Positions 25,330 through 34,249 of a stretch of 64,000 bases of DNA are shown one piece after another. The stretch is from an uncultured Croceitalea sp. (lineage in GTDB: Bacteria > Bacteroidota > Bacteroidia > Flavobacteriales > Flavobacteriaceae), in NCBI GenBank assembly GCA_947499565.1, contig CANMOV010000002.1, positions 62,001 to 126,000 on the forward strand, given 5' to 3'. Position 1 is the first letter of the stretch. Each line of letters starts with the position of its first letter. A program made the translations under genes and the position numbers. The notes below the pieces were generated by a model that made no database searches, was not told the origin of the DNA, and saw nothing but the letters and a program-made list of their open reading frames with translations.

Positions 25330-26613
25330 CTATTGCTTGTTTAGAATTCTAGTAATTGCCAAATCCATTGACTTTGATTTAGTCGTTACCAGGTCTGGTG
25401 TGATTCCTGAACCTTGCCAACCTTCACCGTTTTCAACATCAAAACTTGAATAAATAGAATTCACGAAATTGAACCCGTTAGATAATTCAAATACATCAAC
25501 CCTATATCCGGCTCCTGCGGTTTTTTCTCCAATGATTGTGGCTCTTTTTTTATTTTTAAGAAAGTACACAAAAGACTCACCAGCTGAAATCGTTTTTGAA
25601 CTGGTTAAAACGTACAAGGGCTTTTCCAACAACTTAGATTTTAACATGAGGTCTTTAGGACTTGGAATTTTATCCAAATCGGGGTAGACGACATTCAATT
25701 CGTTTTTCTCGAAGAAATAGGAAAGTAAGTTGGCCACAGCCAGACCGTCACCTCCACCAGAATTTCTTAAATCGATAATGATTGCTTTAGTATCTGCAAC
25801 CTTTGCAAACGCTTTTTCCGTATTTTGAAGGGTGGTTTGGCTATGTACAAATCTTTCTAAGGTGATGTAACCTATATTATTATCAAGTATACTACCACCT
25901 ATGTTCGAAATGTCTTTGGTCTCCTCATTTTTAGTAGTTGGCCCCTCTTTTTCTGTTGTATTACCAAACCTACTTTTTACTTCAAAGATTCTACTTGGGG
26001 GAATGATTTGTAAATGTTTATCATTACTAATGCTCATCAGGTCGTTTGTCAACATCTCCGCTAAAAGGTCACCCTGGGTTATGGAGTCGTACTTTCCAAC
26101 TACCAACAACTCCATAAGCTTTTTTGAAAATGAGGTTCTTGATTTTTTGACAACATAGTTCTTCCCTAGCTGATAGGAAATGTCTTGGACAATAGCTTTT
26201 ATTTCATTAGGCATAAGATTTTTTCGCAACGAATAGTCCACGGGCTTGAAGGTCTTTTTAATACCAGAAGCGTTAATTTCATTATTGCCGTTCAATCCAA
26301 GATTGACTATTACCCAAGACCCATTAGTTTCTTTGGAATAGATTGAAATAAAATCTGAAGTTTCATAGGAGATGAGATATGGTACTATTCCACCTACCTT
26401 CACTGAGACTTTTTTTATCAAGGATAAGTGACCTTCCCATTCTCTTTTTTTATCATATTTAAGCAGGTACTCGGCGCTTTCGGAATTCATAAAATTGAAC
26501 CATTCCTTGGCAAACTTCCCCATTTTACTGTCTGGAAAATAAAATTGTTCGTTGTTACTATTCGCGAAGTTTAAGAAGAGGGAAAAACCTAATATTATTA
26601 TGATTTTTTTCAT
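25330..26613 (-). CDS. S41 family peptidase (C-terminal processing peptidase/IRBP type)
   Basis: 427 residues, ATG at 26611-26613, signal peptide (MKKIIIILGFSLFLNFANS). The S41 core spans about 235-425: IGYITLERF, then AIIIDLRNSGGGDG, then the nucleophile segment SSKTISAGESFVYFL (Ser in SAGE) and GEKTAGAG with SGITPDL at the end. No PDZ domain is obvious. The N-terminal part is the helical cap seen in IRBP-like members. It is probably periplasmic, cleaving C-terminal or hydrophobic peptide ends. A decayed S41 tail lies 17 bp upstream. Confidence 0.87.
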   Translation of the reverse strand: MKKIIIILGFSLFLNFANSNNEQFYFPDSKMGKFAKEWFNFMNSESAEYLLKYDKKREWEGHLSLIKKVSVKVGGIVPYLISYETSDFISIYSKETNGSWVIVNLGLNGNNEINASGIKKTFKPVDYSLRKNLMPNEIKAIVQDISYQLGKNYVVKKSRTSFSKKLMELLVVGKYDSITQGDLLAEMLTNDLMSISNDKHLQIIPPSRIFEVKSRFGNTTEKEGPTTKNEETKDISNIGGSILDNNIGYITLERFVHSQTTLQNTEKAFAKVADTKAIIIDLRNSGGGDGLAVANLLSYFFEKNELNVVYPDLDKIPSPKDLMLKSKLLEKPLYVLTSSKTISAGESFVYFLKNKKRATIIGEKTAGAGYRVDVFELSNGFNFVNSIYSSFDVENGEGWQGSGITPDLVTTKSKSMDLAITRILNKQ

Positions 26614-26629
26614 GGTATAATTATAATAT

Positions 26630-26833
26630 CTAAAATGAATTCATTACATGTTCTATGACCTTTTGACCTTTTTCAAAACTGTTGGTGTCTTTCGTCCATT
26701 CCACTGGAAGATTAGGGGGTATTCCATAAATCTCATTTTTTTCCATCCGCTCGATACCGCACACAGTCTGGCATTTCAATAAATAGCCCAAGGTTTTCCA
26801 ATTCAAACTTGTTGCCACCATTGGTATACTATG
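26630..26833 (-). pseudogene. Decayed C-terminal fragment of an S41 peptidase
   Basis: In the frame ending at 26630 the sequence reads ...NGHSIPMVATSLNWKTLG and then YGIPPNLPVEWTKDTNSF. This resembles the end of S41 peptidases, where a strand after the active site is followed by GI.PDIPVEWT and a final helix. There is no catalytic segment. The fragment overlaps the stop codon of the upstream S41 gene in another frame. A 63-codon ORF with ATG at 26821 is open but is more likely a remnant of a lost tandem copy than a gene. Confidence 0.6.
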
Positions 26834-28178
26834 GCCGTTGTTTGCAATTAATTAAAGAGAGTGTTTTTTCCAACGCCTTTGTATATGTTACTTCAACATC
26901 TGGAATTACACCTCTAGATTCATCAACTACTTTTGCTCTGGAAAAAATATAAATAGGACAATAAACAGTAAAGCCAGTATAATTTAGCTGTATATTTTGT
27001 ACTTGCCCCGTCTGATTTGCTTTTCCAGCAGTTTCTTCACCAATTATTTTGGCTAGATTAAAATCTTGTATAATTGTAGTAAAAACGATTGCTTGTGAAT
27101 ATGATTGTTTACTTACTAGAGCATAAACGTTACCCTTAAAAACAGTAACTTCATTATTTGGTGTAACCCAGTTAGGAAAGGGAACAGTCACAACATCGCC
27201 TATTTTAGCATTCGGAATTAATGATTGGTTTTCACTAGTAACTCTAGCTTCTACTTTGGAAGTAGCTGTATATTTATTTTCTGTTAAGTAATCTAACAGA
27301 AGGTCGCTTAAATCTCTTGCTCCGCCTCCGTTTTCTCCAACATCAAGTATTAAATTTGATATTTTTTGAGTATGTATTTTTGCAAAGGAATCTTCCAAGA
27401 ACATTTTAAAAACATCCTTATTTTCAATATCAAAAGATGCTATTTTTAAATATGCAGTACTGTCATTCAGCATCTCTAAAGCGTAATAACTTTCTTTGTT
27501 TTTATTTGCAGCGAAGCCTTTAAAGTCAATAGCATTTATAGTGAGACGTTTTTTGTTTTCATGCTGATCGGCTAGTTCTATTGTATGTTCTTTAAAATCT
27601 CCATAATACATGATATAGAAAACTGGGAAGCGTTTAGATAATATTAATTCTTGTAAACTTCTGGATTCTCCTCTCATTTTTGGTAATAACTCTTCAAGTA
27701 TAGTTGAAGATTTTACCCCATTTATAGATACTATTTTATAATTGCTATACTCGGTGTTTTCTGGCAAATTAATAGCATCAATAAAAATTGACCCATCATT
27801 AATTTTAACAGAAAAAGGAAGTTTAGATCCACCGCCTAACACATATTCTTCATATAAATGATTCGGACCAATAATACCTACGTGAGCATCGTTAAAAAAA
27901 GGATTCAAAGTTGCAAATACATCCCAGACTTTATTAATAGGCATACTATCCTTTATCGTGTTTTGTAATGCTTTAACCACAGAATCTAAGCGCTTATTAT
28001 TCGCCGTATAGCCAATTCTTGGGTGAGTTTCTTTAATAAAGTTTACAAACTGATCTAAATCTGCTAAAATGTTTTCTTTAGCAACATGTTTTATATCAAA
28101 TATGGTCGGTTTCTTTTCTACTTGTTGGCTGAATGCCAAACTGCTCATTAGTATTGTGGTGACTAAGAAGTATCTCAT
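26829..28178 (-). CDS. S41 family peptidase
   Basis: 449 residues, ATG at 28176-28178, signal peptide (to about SLAFSQ). The S41 domain covers about 210-440: AYLKIASFDIENKDVFKMFL, NLILDVGENGGGARDLSDLLL, then the nucleophile region ALVSKQSYSQAIVFTT and GEETAGKANQTGQ, ending SRGVIPDVEVTYT. The N-terminal half has the helical bundle and Asp/His pair (NDAHVGI) common to this Bacteroidota subgroup. It is predicted to be periplasmic. The protein ends at the point where the S41 remnant begins. Confidence 0.87.
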   Translation of the reverse strand: MRYFLVTTILMSSLAFSQQVEKKPTIFDIKHVAKENILADLDQFVNFIKETHPRIGYTANNKRLDSVVKALQNTIKDSMPINKVWDVFATLNPFFNDAHVGIIGPNHLYEEYVLGGGSKLPFSVKINDGSIFIDAINLPENTEYSNYKIVSINGVKSSTILEELLPKMRGESRSLQELILSKRFPVFYIMYYGDFKEHTIELADQHENKKRLTINAIDFKGFAANKNKESYYALEMLNDSTAYLKIASFDIENKDVFKMFLEDSFAKIHTQKISNLILDVGENGGGARDLSDLLLDYLTENKYTATSKVEARVTSENQSLIPNAKIGDVVTVPFPNWVTPNNEVTVFKGNVYALVSKQSYSQAIVFTTIIQDFNLAKIIGEETAGKANQTGQVQNIQLNYTGFTVYCPIYIFSRAKVVDESRGVIPDVEVTYTKALEKTLSLINCKQRP

Positions 28179-28241
28179 AGGGATAATGACTTTTGAATCG
28201 AATTAATTTTTAAATGTTGATTTTATTATTAGCGGATAATT

Positions 28242-28386
28242 TCACTCCAATATTCTTCTGTAAATCATGTATATCACAAAATTCCAATTAGAACCATGAA
28301 CATCTTCCAGGTGCAATTGGTTTTCGTTAATATTTTTCGGGGTAATCTCAAAACGATGGTCATTCGATGAAATTTGTTTGACGCCT
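28242..28386 (-). pseudogene. Remnant of a DUF1579-like gene
   Basis: The frame reads ISSNDHRFEITPKNINENQ and then VHGSNWNFVIYMIYRR before a TGA at 28242-28244. It matches the C-terminus of the intact gene at 30173-30799 (ENHFEVTWENIDEEKLNQN, VHESDWNFVILMVYKRK) residue by residue. No start codon and no N-terminal two thirds remain. The rest of the 28179-28467 gap has no ORF. Confidence 0.75.
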
Positions 28387-28467
28387 GGTACCAAATCTTA
28401 TCTGAGGTTACACCTGATTTTTCTTTTAATAAACCCATTTCTACAAGTTCGTTGGAAACACTAATTT

Positions 28468-30156
28468 CTAATTTGAAGTGACCTTTAATTCCAGCTCTTT
28501 CAATCGCTGTTTTGCTATTGACCGTATCTTGTCGCTGGTATTTAATGAGATCACTTTTTGATACAAGACTTTGGCCTTTGAATATTCACCGCTCCCTAGA
28601 TGAACCTCCCCCAAGTCGAATAGTGTATTTATGGAATTTGGAAATAGGTTATCGTTGATTTGATGAAACGCAATGGCATATTCAAATTGCCCGTTTTTGG
28701 CAAATCTGTTAGCTATCACATTGAATTCGTCTTCAATATCAACAAAGTCATAATTGGGGTTTTCAATGATTTTTTGAGCTTCCTGAATTAAGGTTTCCTT
28801 TTCATTTTTAAAGTATAGGTCAACCAAGTGGCCGATAGGGTTGATTATAAAATCCTTATCCGAAAAATCAATGGCAGCTTGTAAGATTGGATCTTGATTA
28901 CTCTTATACTCGGCAAATGTCATGTCTACGGAAATATGGGGAGCTAACCACTTTTTGTTTTCCCATTGAGGTTTATCTTGCCACCAAGCGAACGATAAGT
29001 TCCCTCCAAGTCCACTATGGGGTAATATTACTGTTCTCTTATCGCCATAAAAGTTTATATTCTCACCAGTGGGTTCTCCTACGAAAACGGCGTTCGAATA
29101 TGAATGTAGGTCGTTGACCAAGTTCATACAGGCAGAAAACGTTTTTCTACCTATGATTACCATTAGATTGCCAACTTTATTGATGTTTTCAGAACCTAGT
29201 ATCTTGGTTATAATAGGTTTGTTTTTATATTGATCGCCACCTTGATTCAGTCTAAGGTCTAAGATGAGCTTTTTAATATTGTTATGTTCAATGTAATTGA
29301 ACACTTCTTCGTAAAATTCTTCAATGTTTTTCTCTTGGTCATCAATGAGAAGACTATGTCTTACATATAAAGCATCACTTTGGATTTTTTCGTAGTAATA
29401 GTTCTTGTGCAGGTCTTTCAAGTAGAGTGGTGTCACTGTTCGGTCCCTTGCATCTATCCAATCGTTATTGTTTGGCACCATATCGTAGTTTTCTGCAAAA
29501 AAGAAGTTAAGTGGGATTGCCCCAACGCTTTTTTCAAAGACTTTCCCATCCAATTCCAATGTTAATTTCACATCCTTTTTATAGCTTTCCATTATTCCCT
29601 GTGCATGAAGAAACTCTAGGAAGGTCAAATATCTAGGGCCATAGTTTTTTAAATATTGTTCGTTTTCAACAGGAATTGCTGGAGCTATCAACGAAAATGC
29701 CTTTTCTATTTCTTTTCCTTCAATTCCAAGAACTTTTGCCCCAACGATATCACTGTAATCTTTATGGGCACCTTGTACAAAAAAGCCATCTTTAAATTGG
29801 TAGAAGGTTAGAGGGAGATTGTGCATTGGCACCTTATTTTCCCACCAAGCTATTTCGGTATGTCCATAGCCAATAGAAGCTATAACACGTGCAAAACCAA
29901 CAACAATTTCATGATCCTGTAAGTAGGGTATTTCTTTACTGAAATCGGAAACGATGGAGTCGAATTTTCGGAGAGAAATTTTCTTGAACAGAAAAGGGTA
30001 ATCATCATGAATGGTGGATTGAAGAAATCTTAAATCTTCTATCCATTCTTTGTTTGTCAATTTTTTTTGAGCATTGCTATGGAAGCAAATAATTAGAAAT
30101 AGAAACCACCAGTTTAGATGTTTTAACAGTTTAATGATTTTAAGATTGATGAACAT
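28468..30156 (-). CDS. S41 peptidase-like protein with C-terminal TPR region
   Basis: 562 residues, ATG at 30154-30156, N-terminal signal/anchor ending FHSNAQ (about residue 29). The S41-type domain spans about 180-420: KLILDLRLNQGGDQY, nucleophile region IIGRKTFSACMNLVNDL with Ser in FSA, and VGEPTGENINF. Residues about 470-560 form two or three TPR-like helical hairpins (FNVIANRFAKNGQFEYAIAFH; LFDLGEVHLGSGEYSKAKVLY). The repeats could recruit partner proteins. It lies 16 bp downstream of the DUF1579-like gene, so the two are likely cotranscribed. Confidence 0.83.
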   Translation of the reverse strand: MFINLKIIKLLKHLNWWFLFLIICFHSNAQKKLTNKEWIEDLRFLQSTIHDDYPFLFKKISLRKFDSIVSDFSKEIPYLQDHEIVVGFARVIASIGYGHTEIAWWENKVPMHNLPLTFYQFKDGFFVQGAHKDYSDIVGAKVLGIEGKEIEKAFSLIAPAIPVENEQYLKNYGPRYLTFLEFLHAQGIMESYKKDVKLTLELDGKVFEKSVGAIPLNFFFAENYDMVPNNNDWIDARDRTVTPLYLKDLHKNYYYEKIQSDALYVRHSLLIDDQEKNIEEFYEEVFNYIEHNNIKKLILDLRLNQGGDQYKNKPIITKILGSENINKVGNLMVIIGRKTFSACMNLVNDLHSYSNAVFVGEPTGENINFYGDKRTVILPHSGLGGNLSFAWWQDKPQWENKKWLAPHISVDMTFAEYKSNQDPILQAAIDFSDKDFIINPIGHLVDLYFKNEKETLIQEAQKIIENPNYDFVDIEDEFNVIANRFAKNGQFEYAIAFHQINDNLFPNSINTLFDLGEVHLGSGEYSKAKVLYQKVISLNTSDKIRSIAKQRLKELELKVTSN

Positions 30157-30172
30157 TTTTAAAGATTTTATA

Positions 30173-30799
30173 TTATTCTTTTCTTTTGTAAACCATTAGA
30201 ATGACGAAGTTCCAATCTGATTCATGTACATTATTTTGATTCAACTTTTCTTCATCAATATTCTCCCAAGTAACTTCAAAATGATTCTCAGAAATTGGAA
30301 TTAAGGTCAATCTGTTTTTTTGATTGGATCCATTTGTTCCTTGATTATTGTATGTATTCGTTTTTGCGTTGGTCAAAATCAATTTTCCTTCAATGAAGTC
30401 TCCTTGATAGATATCTGTCAATCCCATAATGTTATCAAACGCAACGTAACGGTATATTTTATTGAACCTATCATACGAAAAAACGCTATTGTATGCCCAG
30501 TGCGTAAATCCTTCATGGCCTTCACCGCCCAATGGAAAACCCAATGATTTTTCATGAATAAAAGTTCCGTCATAATAATCGACAAACTCTGATTTAGAGT
30601 CTCCGGCCGAGAGCCACTTTTCTTGAGGTTGTGTTACATCATTTGTCCATTTCAATGCTATTTCCCATTTTCCTTTTAAAAACAAAAGCGTACTCATTTG
30701 TTCAGGGCTCCCTGCTTCAAAGCCAGGTGAATAATCTGTTTGTGATGTAATAATCAATGGCGTCATAAGAAACGTCATTATGAATAGTAACTTAGACAT
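30173..30799 (-). CDS. DUF1579-like secreted protein
   Basis: 208 residues, ATG at 30797-30799, signal peptide to about residue 19 (LIITSQ). The mature part is a beta-rich domain with LLFLKGKWEIALKW near the start, FIHEKSLGFPLGGEGHEGFTHWAYNSVFSYD in the middle (in two pieces) and DWNFVILMVYKRK at the end. This is the general pattern of DUF1579/lipocalin-like proteins of unknown function. The C-terminal portion is duplicated as a remnant at 28242-28386. The order DUF1579-S41 occurs twice in this cluster. Confidence 0.75.
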   Translation of the reverse strand: MSKLLFIMTFLMTPLIITSQTDYSPGFEAGSPEQMSTLLFLKGKWEIALKWTNDVTQPQEKWLSAGDSKSEFVDYYDGTFIHEKSLGFPLGGEGHEGFTHWAYNSVFSYDRFNKIYRYVAFDNIMGLTDIYQGDFIEGKLILTNAKTNTYNNQGTNGSNQKNRLTLIPISENHFEVTWENIDEEKLNQNNVHESDWNFVILMVYKRKE

Positions 30800-30964
30800 A
30801 TATTTACAATTTAATATGATTATATATTAAAACCCTACCACAACAAATTCCTCATCAAACACACTTTAGTGGTAGGGTTGATCAAATACCTAAAAATCTC
30901 ACGAACAATCAAAAAACTAAAATCAGGCATTCGAAAAAATGGTTTTTGGAAAAAATTAGATGCT

Positions 30965-31627
30965 TTACTTATTCTTTGATACTAATGCTCTATTCAAAAT
31001 GTTAAACAAGGGTTTTCCGGTCAATTCATCTAAAATATGCCCTCCATTAGGAATTACTACCAGTTCATTTTGATAACCTCCCTCATCCAAAATAACTTTT
31101 GCCTTTTCAGCTCTCTTTTTCCAATAAGTGTCTCGTTCACCCACTATCATTAGTATTTGTTGGTCTTCGTGTTTTTTGATGCTTTTAGCTTCGGGATTGC
31201 CAGGCATTCCGATTATGCCATCAATCCTCCCATTATAAATTGAAGCTATGTTAAAGGCATCAACACTATTAGCGGAAAAACCAAGAATGAACACCTTGTC
31301 GGTTCTATAATTTGATTCCAAATGGCTCAAAAGCAATCCCACTGCTTTACGGTTTTCCATATGAATGGAACTCTCCACTAAGATCCAACCATATTTTTCA
31401 GGATTTGACCCGAAATACCTACAACCTATATTAAGATTACCATTATCCAAACCTGGCGCAATTAATACAGGATATGCTTTGTTGGAAGTATAACCTTCAG
31501 GAGCTATTATTCTAACTGGTATTGTTTTTCCTTCAAAATTGAGCCTGATAACTTTACTTTGTCCATTCACAATTATTACTGCAAAAAAGAACAATAAACA
31601 GAAAGTAAACTTTGATATAAATCTCAT
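30965..31627 (-). CDS. Secreted alpha/beta hydrolase (dienelactone hydrolase/polyhydroxybutyrate depolymerase-like)
   Basis: 220 residues from the ATG at 31625-31627; a TTG two codons upstream is less likely. A signal peptide ends in VNGQ at about residue 22. The alpha/beta-hydrolase elbow is FILGFSANSVDAF (G-F-S-A-N, nucleophile Ser). The strand ending ILMIVGERDTYW carries the likely Asp and GGHILDEL the His. It is predicted to hydrolyse an ester or peptide-like substrate in the periplasm. The upstream PD40 lipoprotein gene ends 10 bp before this start. Confidence 0.8.
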   Translation of the reverse strand: MRFISKFTFCLLFFFAVIIVNGQSKVIRLNFEGKTIPVRIIAPEGYTSNKAYPVLIAPGLDNGNLNIGCRYFGSNPEKYGWILVESSIHMENRKAVGLLLSHLESNYRTDKVFILGFSANSVDAFNIASIYNGRIDGIIGMPGNPEAKSIKKHEDQQILMIVGERDTYWKKRAEKAKVILDEGGYQNELVVIPNGGHILDELTGKPLFNILNRALVSKNK

Positions 31628-31637
31628 TTTCAAGTTT

Positions 31638-32597
31638 TTAATTCTCAGTCAGTTTAATGATTTCTCCTGTTGACACCTTAAATAAATGGACTTCTGCACC
31701 ATCTGCAAAATCAGTGTTATATGCCACGTATTCAAGATTTTTATCGACAGTGGTAAACATAATTTTCTTATAAGGGACTGTACCCAATTCTTTTAAGTCA
31801 TTGCCTTGAAGATCTTCTAGAACAAAAGTGGTCGAGTCTTCATTTTCAATTCCTTTAACCGTATGTTTTCCAACAATAAACTCCCCCTCCAATTCAGGAA
31901 TGTCTTTCACGATTTTTTTATTTTCTAAATCGTACAATTGTTTGGTTGCTACATATGGGGTCTCGCTTTCAACTCGATTTATATATAGAATACCATCTTC
32001 TGTCATTTGGGGTCTATTGGTCTTACCATTTTCGGTCAACCGCTCTACCTTGCCATTTTTTGCATAATAAGCATCAGGTGTAAAGCCTCCTTGTGGCCAG
32101 TGAAAGAAAAAGTATCCATCTCCAATTAAATCCCATGAAGTGAACATATGAAATCCATCATCACTTACCTTAGCTAATTCTTTAAGATTTTGGCCATCAA
32201 TATCCACTGCCATTATACGTGAACCCTTTTCTAAAAAGTTGGTGTATGCAATTCTATTTCCATTTCGTGACCACTTAGGTTCAGTATGAAAACCTATAGA
32301 ATCTAATGTAGATACTTCACGAATTTTGCTGCCATCCAGATTTGAAGTGAAAATTCTAGATGCAGGTGGATCCTCACTAACATAAGAATAAAAAGCTACT
32401 AAAGAATGTACGGGATTAAAATTAGGTGCTAAATCTGGTGTTCCCTTTTCCGATTTTTCCTTATTAATTTCAGCAGATGCTTCAACTATTTTTTCATCCG
32501 AGGCTTGTTCTGAGTTAACAATTTCCTTTGGAGCTTGTTTGCAGCCTAATATCAGTAAGACTAGCATTAAGGTAATCTTCAATATTTTTAATTTCAT
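31638..32597 (-). CDS. PD40 (TolB-like beta-propeller) lipoprotein
   Basis: 319 residues, ATG at 32595-32597. The signal peptide with lipobox LILGCK gives a lipidated Cys at about residue 19. After a Glu/Ala-rich linker come propeller blades of the TolB type: DPPASRIFTSNLDGSKIREV, EPKWSRNGNRIAYTNF, SRIMAVDIDGQNLKEL and so on. The protein probably binds peptides or partner proteins in the periplasm. It is the first gene of the minus-strand cluster, and a divergent PD40 gene starts at 33148. Confidence 0.8.
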   Translation of the reverse strand: MKLKILKITLMLVLLILGCKQAPKEIVNSEQASDEKIVEASAEINKEKSEKGTPDLAPNFNPVHSLVAFYSYVSEDPPASRIFTSNLDGSKIREVSTLDSIGFHTEPKWSRNGNRIAYTNFLEKGSRIMAVDIDGQNLKELAKVSDDGFHMFTSWDLIGDGYFFFHWPQGGFTPDAYYAKNGKVERLTENGKTNRPQMTEDGILYINRVESETPYVATKQLYDLENKKIVKDIPELEGEFIVGKHTVKGIENEDSTTFVLEDLQGNDLKELGTVPYKKIMFTTVDKNLEYVAYNTDFADGAEVHLFKVSTGEIIKLTEN

Positions 32598-32870
32598 ATT
32601 CTTAAATTTTAATAATTATTCGAAGCTATACCTAAGAGTAATTATTTTTCAACAAGTTGTGACGAATGGTATTTAATGTGACCAATTCCCTATAAATTCA
32701 ATATTTCAAGTTCAATGCGCAGTGCTTAGAACATGGTGCAACTTCAACTAAACTATTCAAAAACTAAGATTACAGCAGCATTAAAATGATGACTACAATA
32801 AGGTTTTATTCGAAAGGGCTAAATGGACTGATGCAGGACCAATTCTATTGAAATATTGATTCAGAATGAC

Positions 32871-32948
32871 TTAGAATCGGTTTTGTTTACAACCTCCAAT
32901 AATAAAAAATATAAAAAGTAGCTCAATAATATATTTTCGATTGCTCAT
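32871..32948 (-). pseudogene. Lipoprotein leader remnant
   Basis: ATG at 32946-32948 begins 25 codons that read like a complete lipoprotein signal peptide (YIIELLFIFFIIGGCKQ, ending in a GGC-type lipobox) and then hit TAA at 32871. No mature protein follows. It is best explained as the truncated start of a lost lipoprotein gene; a tiny lipoprotein is the alternative. Confidence 0.45.
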
Positions 32949-33093
32949 GTGCATTATATAGTTTTAAATAACAAGTAAACTATGCCCTAAAACAGTTTTA
33001 TAGAAGTAGGATGTGATCAATGTCCTGCATTGTAATAAATACAAGGTAATGTTTAACTCTTTGTCCCTAAAAAGAAGTTGTCATCACATTCTT

Positions 33094-33125
33094 TTTGATT
33101 TGACAACCCAAGCCTACTAATTTTA
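33094..33125 (+). promoter_or_regulatory. Candidate promoter of the PD40 gene at 33148
   Basis: TTTG at 33094-33097 and TAATTTTA at 33118-33125 are separated by 20 bp. This is close to the Bacteroidota arrangement TTTG-N19/20-TAnnTTTG, with one mismatch in the -7 box. The ATG follows 22 bp later. Confidence 0.45.
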
Positions 33126-33147
33126 GAGCCGAATTAAAATTATTTAT

Positions 33148-34092
33148 ATGGAAATAATACGCAGAAACAACACTTTGATGATAGTATTGATTTTTGGGTT
33201 ATTGTATGGTAGTTGTATGGGGCAGAATGCTGAAATTGCATTTTTTCAAGCTAATATCGAGGGATCCAAAGGGAATATCTTTTTAATGAACCCTGATGGA
33301 TCAGGAGTAAAACAAGTAGGCCAATCAGGAGTAAGACCTGATTATTATCCCAATTGGTCAAAAGATGGAAAAAAAATTACTTTTCTATCATACCGTAGAG
33401 GAGGGTGGCGTATTTGGATTACAGATTCAGATGGTTCAAACGCGAGAAGATTAGACAACGTTGGTCGCGATTACGAATTCGACCCCACTTTTGATGCTGA
33501 CGGAAGCCATGTTTTATATAGTAGAGGAGGTGATATATATAAGGTCAATGTTAAATCTGGAAAGACTAGTATAGTTGTTAGAACCAAGGATAAATATGAA
33601 TCGCAACCTGATGTTTCTATTCATAATGAGGTTTTGTATGTCTCTGGAGACGAAAGCGGTTCGAATATCATTAAAAAGAGTCTGAACGATGGTAGAAAAA
33701 CCATAATGACCAGTAGTGAACATACCAATCTTTCTCCAATTTGGTCTTCTGATGCTAGGGAAATTTTATTCTATTCAGATAGGGATGGTGGCTTCGAGTT
33801 GTTCATTATGAACTCTGATGGTTCAAATGTCAGAAGGGTTATTTCGGATGAAATGCTCAAAAACAATGGTATTCATAGAGGAAAGTTTTTAAGGTTGGAC
33901 CAAGGCTGGAATCATTGTCTTCAGTATAGAGCTACTTTTTCTCCTGATGGGCAATGGATCGCTTTTAGTGCCAATACTACTTTAAGCAGAGAAATCTTTA
34001 TTATTTCTAAAGATGGAAAAACACTTAAACAAATAACCAAAAATAAGCTTCACGATGGTCTGCCCGCGTTTAGACCAGTTTTAAAAAATTAA
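33148..34092 (+). CDS. Secreted PD40 (TolB-like beta-propeller) protein
   Basis: 314 residues, ATG at 33148, signal peptide to about CMGQ (residue 26). At least five TolB/PD40 blades are visible: GNIFLMNPDGSGVKQVG, YPNWSKDGKKITFLSYRRGG, WRIWITDSDGSNARRL, ELFIMNSDGSNVRRVI and REIFIISKDGKTLKQIT, with the WSxDGxxI core repeated. It may bind peptides or act as a periplasmic partner for the neighbouring hydrolases. It is monocistronic, with a strong terminator 26 bp downstream. Confidence 0.85.
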   Translation: MEIIRRNNTLMIVLIFGLLYGSCMGQNAEIAFFQANIEGSKGNIFLMNPDGSGVKQVGQSGVRPDYYPNWSKDGKKITFLSYRRGGWRIWITDSDGSNARRLDNVGRDYEFDPTFDADGSHVLYSRGGDIYKVNVKSGKTSIVVRTKDKYESQPDVSIHNEVLYVSGDESGSNIIKKSLNDGRKTIMTSSEHTNLSPIWSSDAREILFYSDRDGGFELFIMNSDGSNVRRVISDEMLKNNGIHRGKFLRLDQGWNHCLQYRATFSPDGQWIAFSANTTLSREIFIISKDGKTLKQITKNKLHDGLPAFRPVLKN

Positions 34093-34118
34093 AAATGTTC
34101 TTTATTGTTTGCTTCTAA

Positions 34119-34147
34119 AGCACTAGCCATTAGGCTAGTGCTTTTTT
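34119..34147 (+). terminator. Intrinsic terminator after the PD40 gene
   Basis: The 10-bp stem AGCACTAGCC / GGCTAGTGCT has a 4-nt loop ATTA (34119-34142) and is followed by a T run to 34147. Confidence 0.92.
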
Positions 34148-34219
34148 AGTTTCCCCAACCTTTTGTACCTAATATATGCCATCGGTCACATTAAACTAGT
34201 CCGCTGCTCCTTACAGAAC

Positions 34220-34227
34220 TAGATTTG
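34220..34227 (+). promoter_or_regulatory. Candidate -7 box of the DinB-family gene
   Basis: TAGATTTG matches the Bacteroidota consensus TAnnTTTG exactly and lies 22 bp before the ATG at 34250. No clear TTTG is found at the -33 position. Confidence 0.4.
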
Positions 34228-34249
34228 ATTAACTAAAAAAATATTTAAG

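Larger units (their letters stand above)
32598..33147. other. 550-bp divergent intergenic region
   Basis: Apart from the leader remnant at 32871-32948 and the candidate promoter at 33094-33125, I see no ORF, RNA gene or strong hairpin here. It must carry the promoters of both divergent PD40 genes. Confidence 0.6.
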
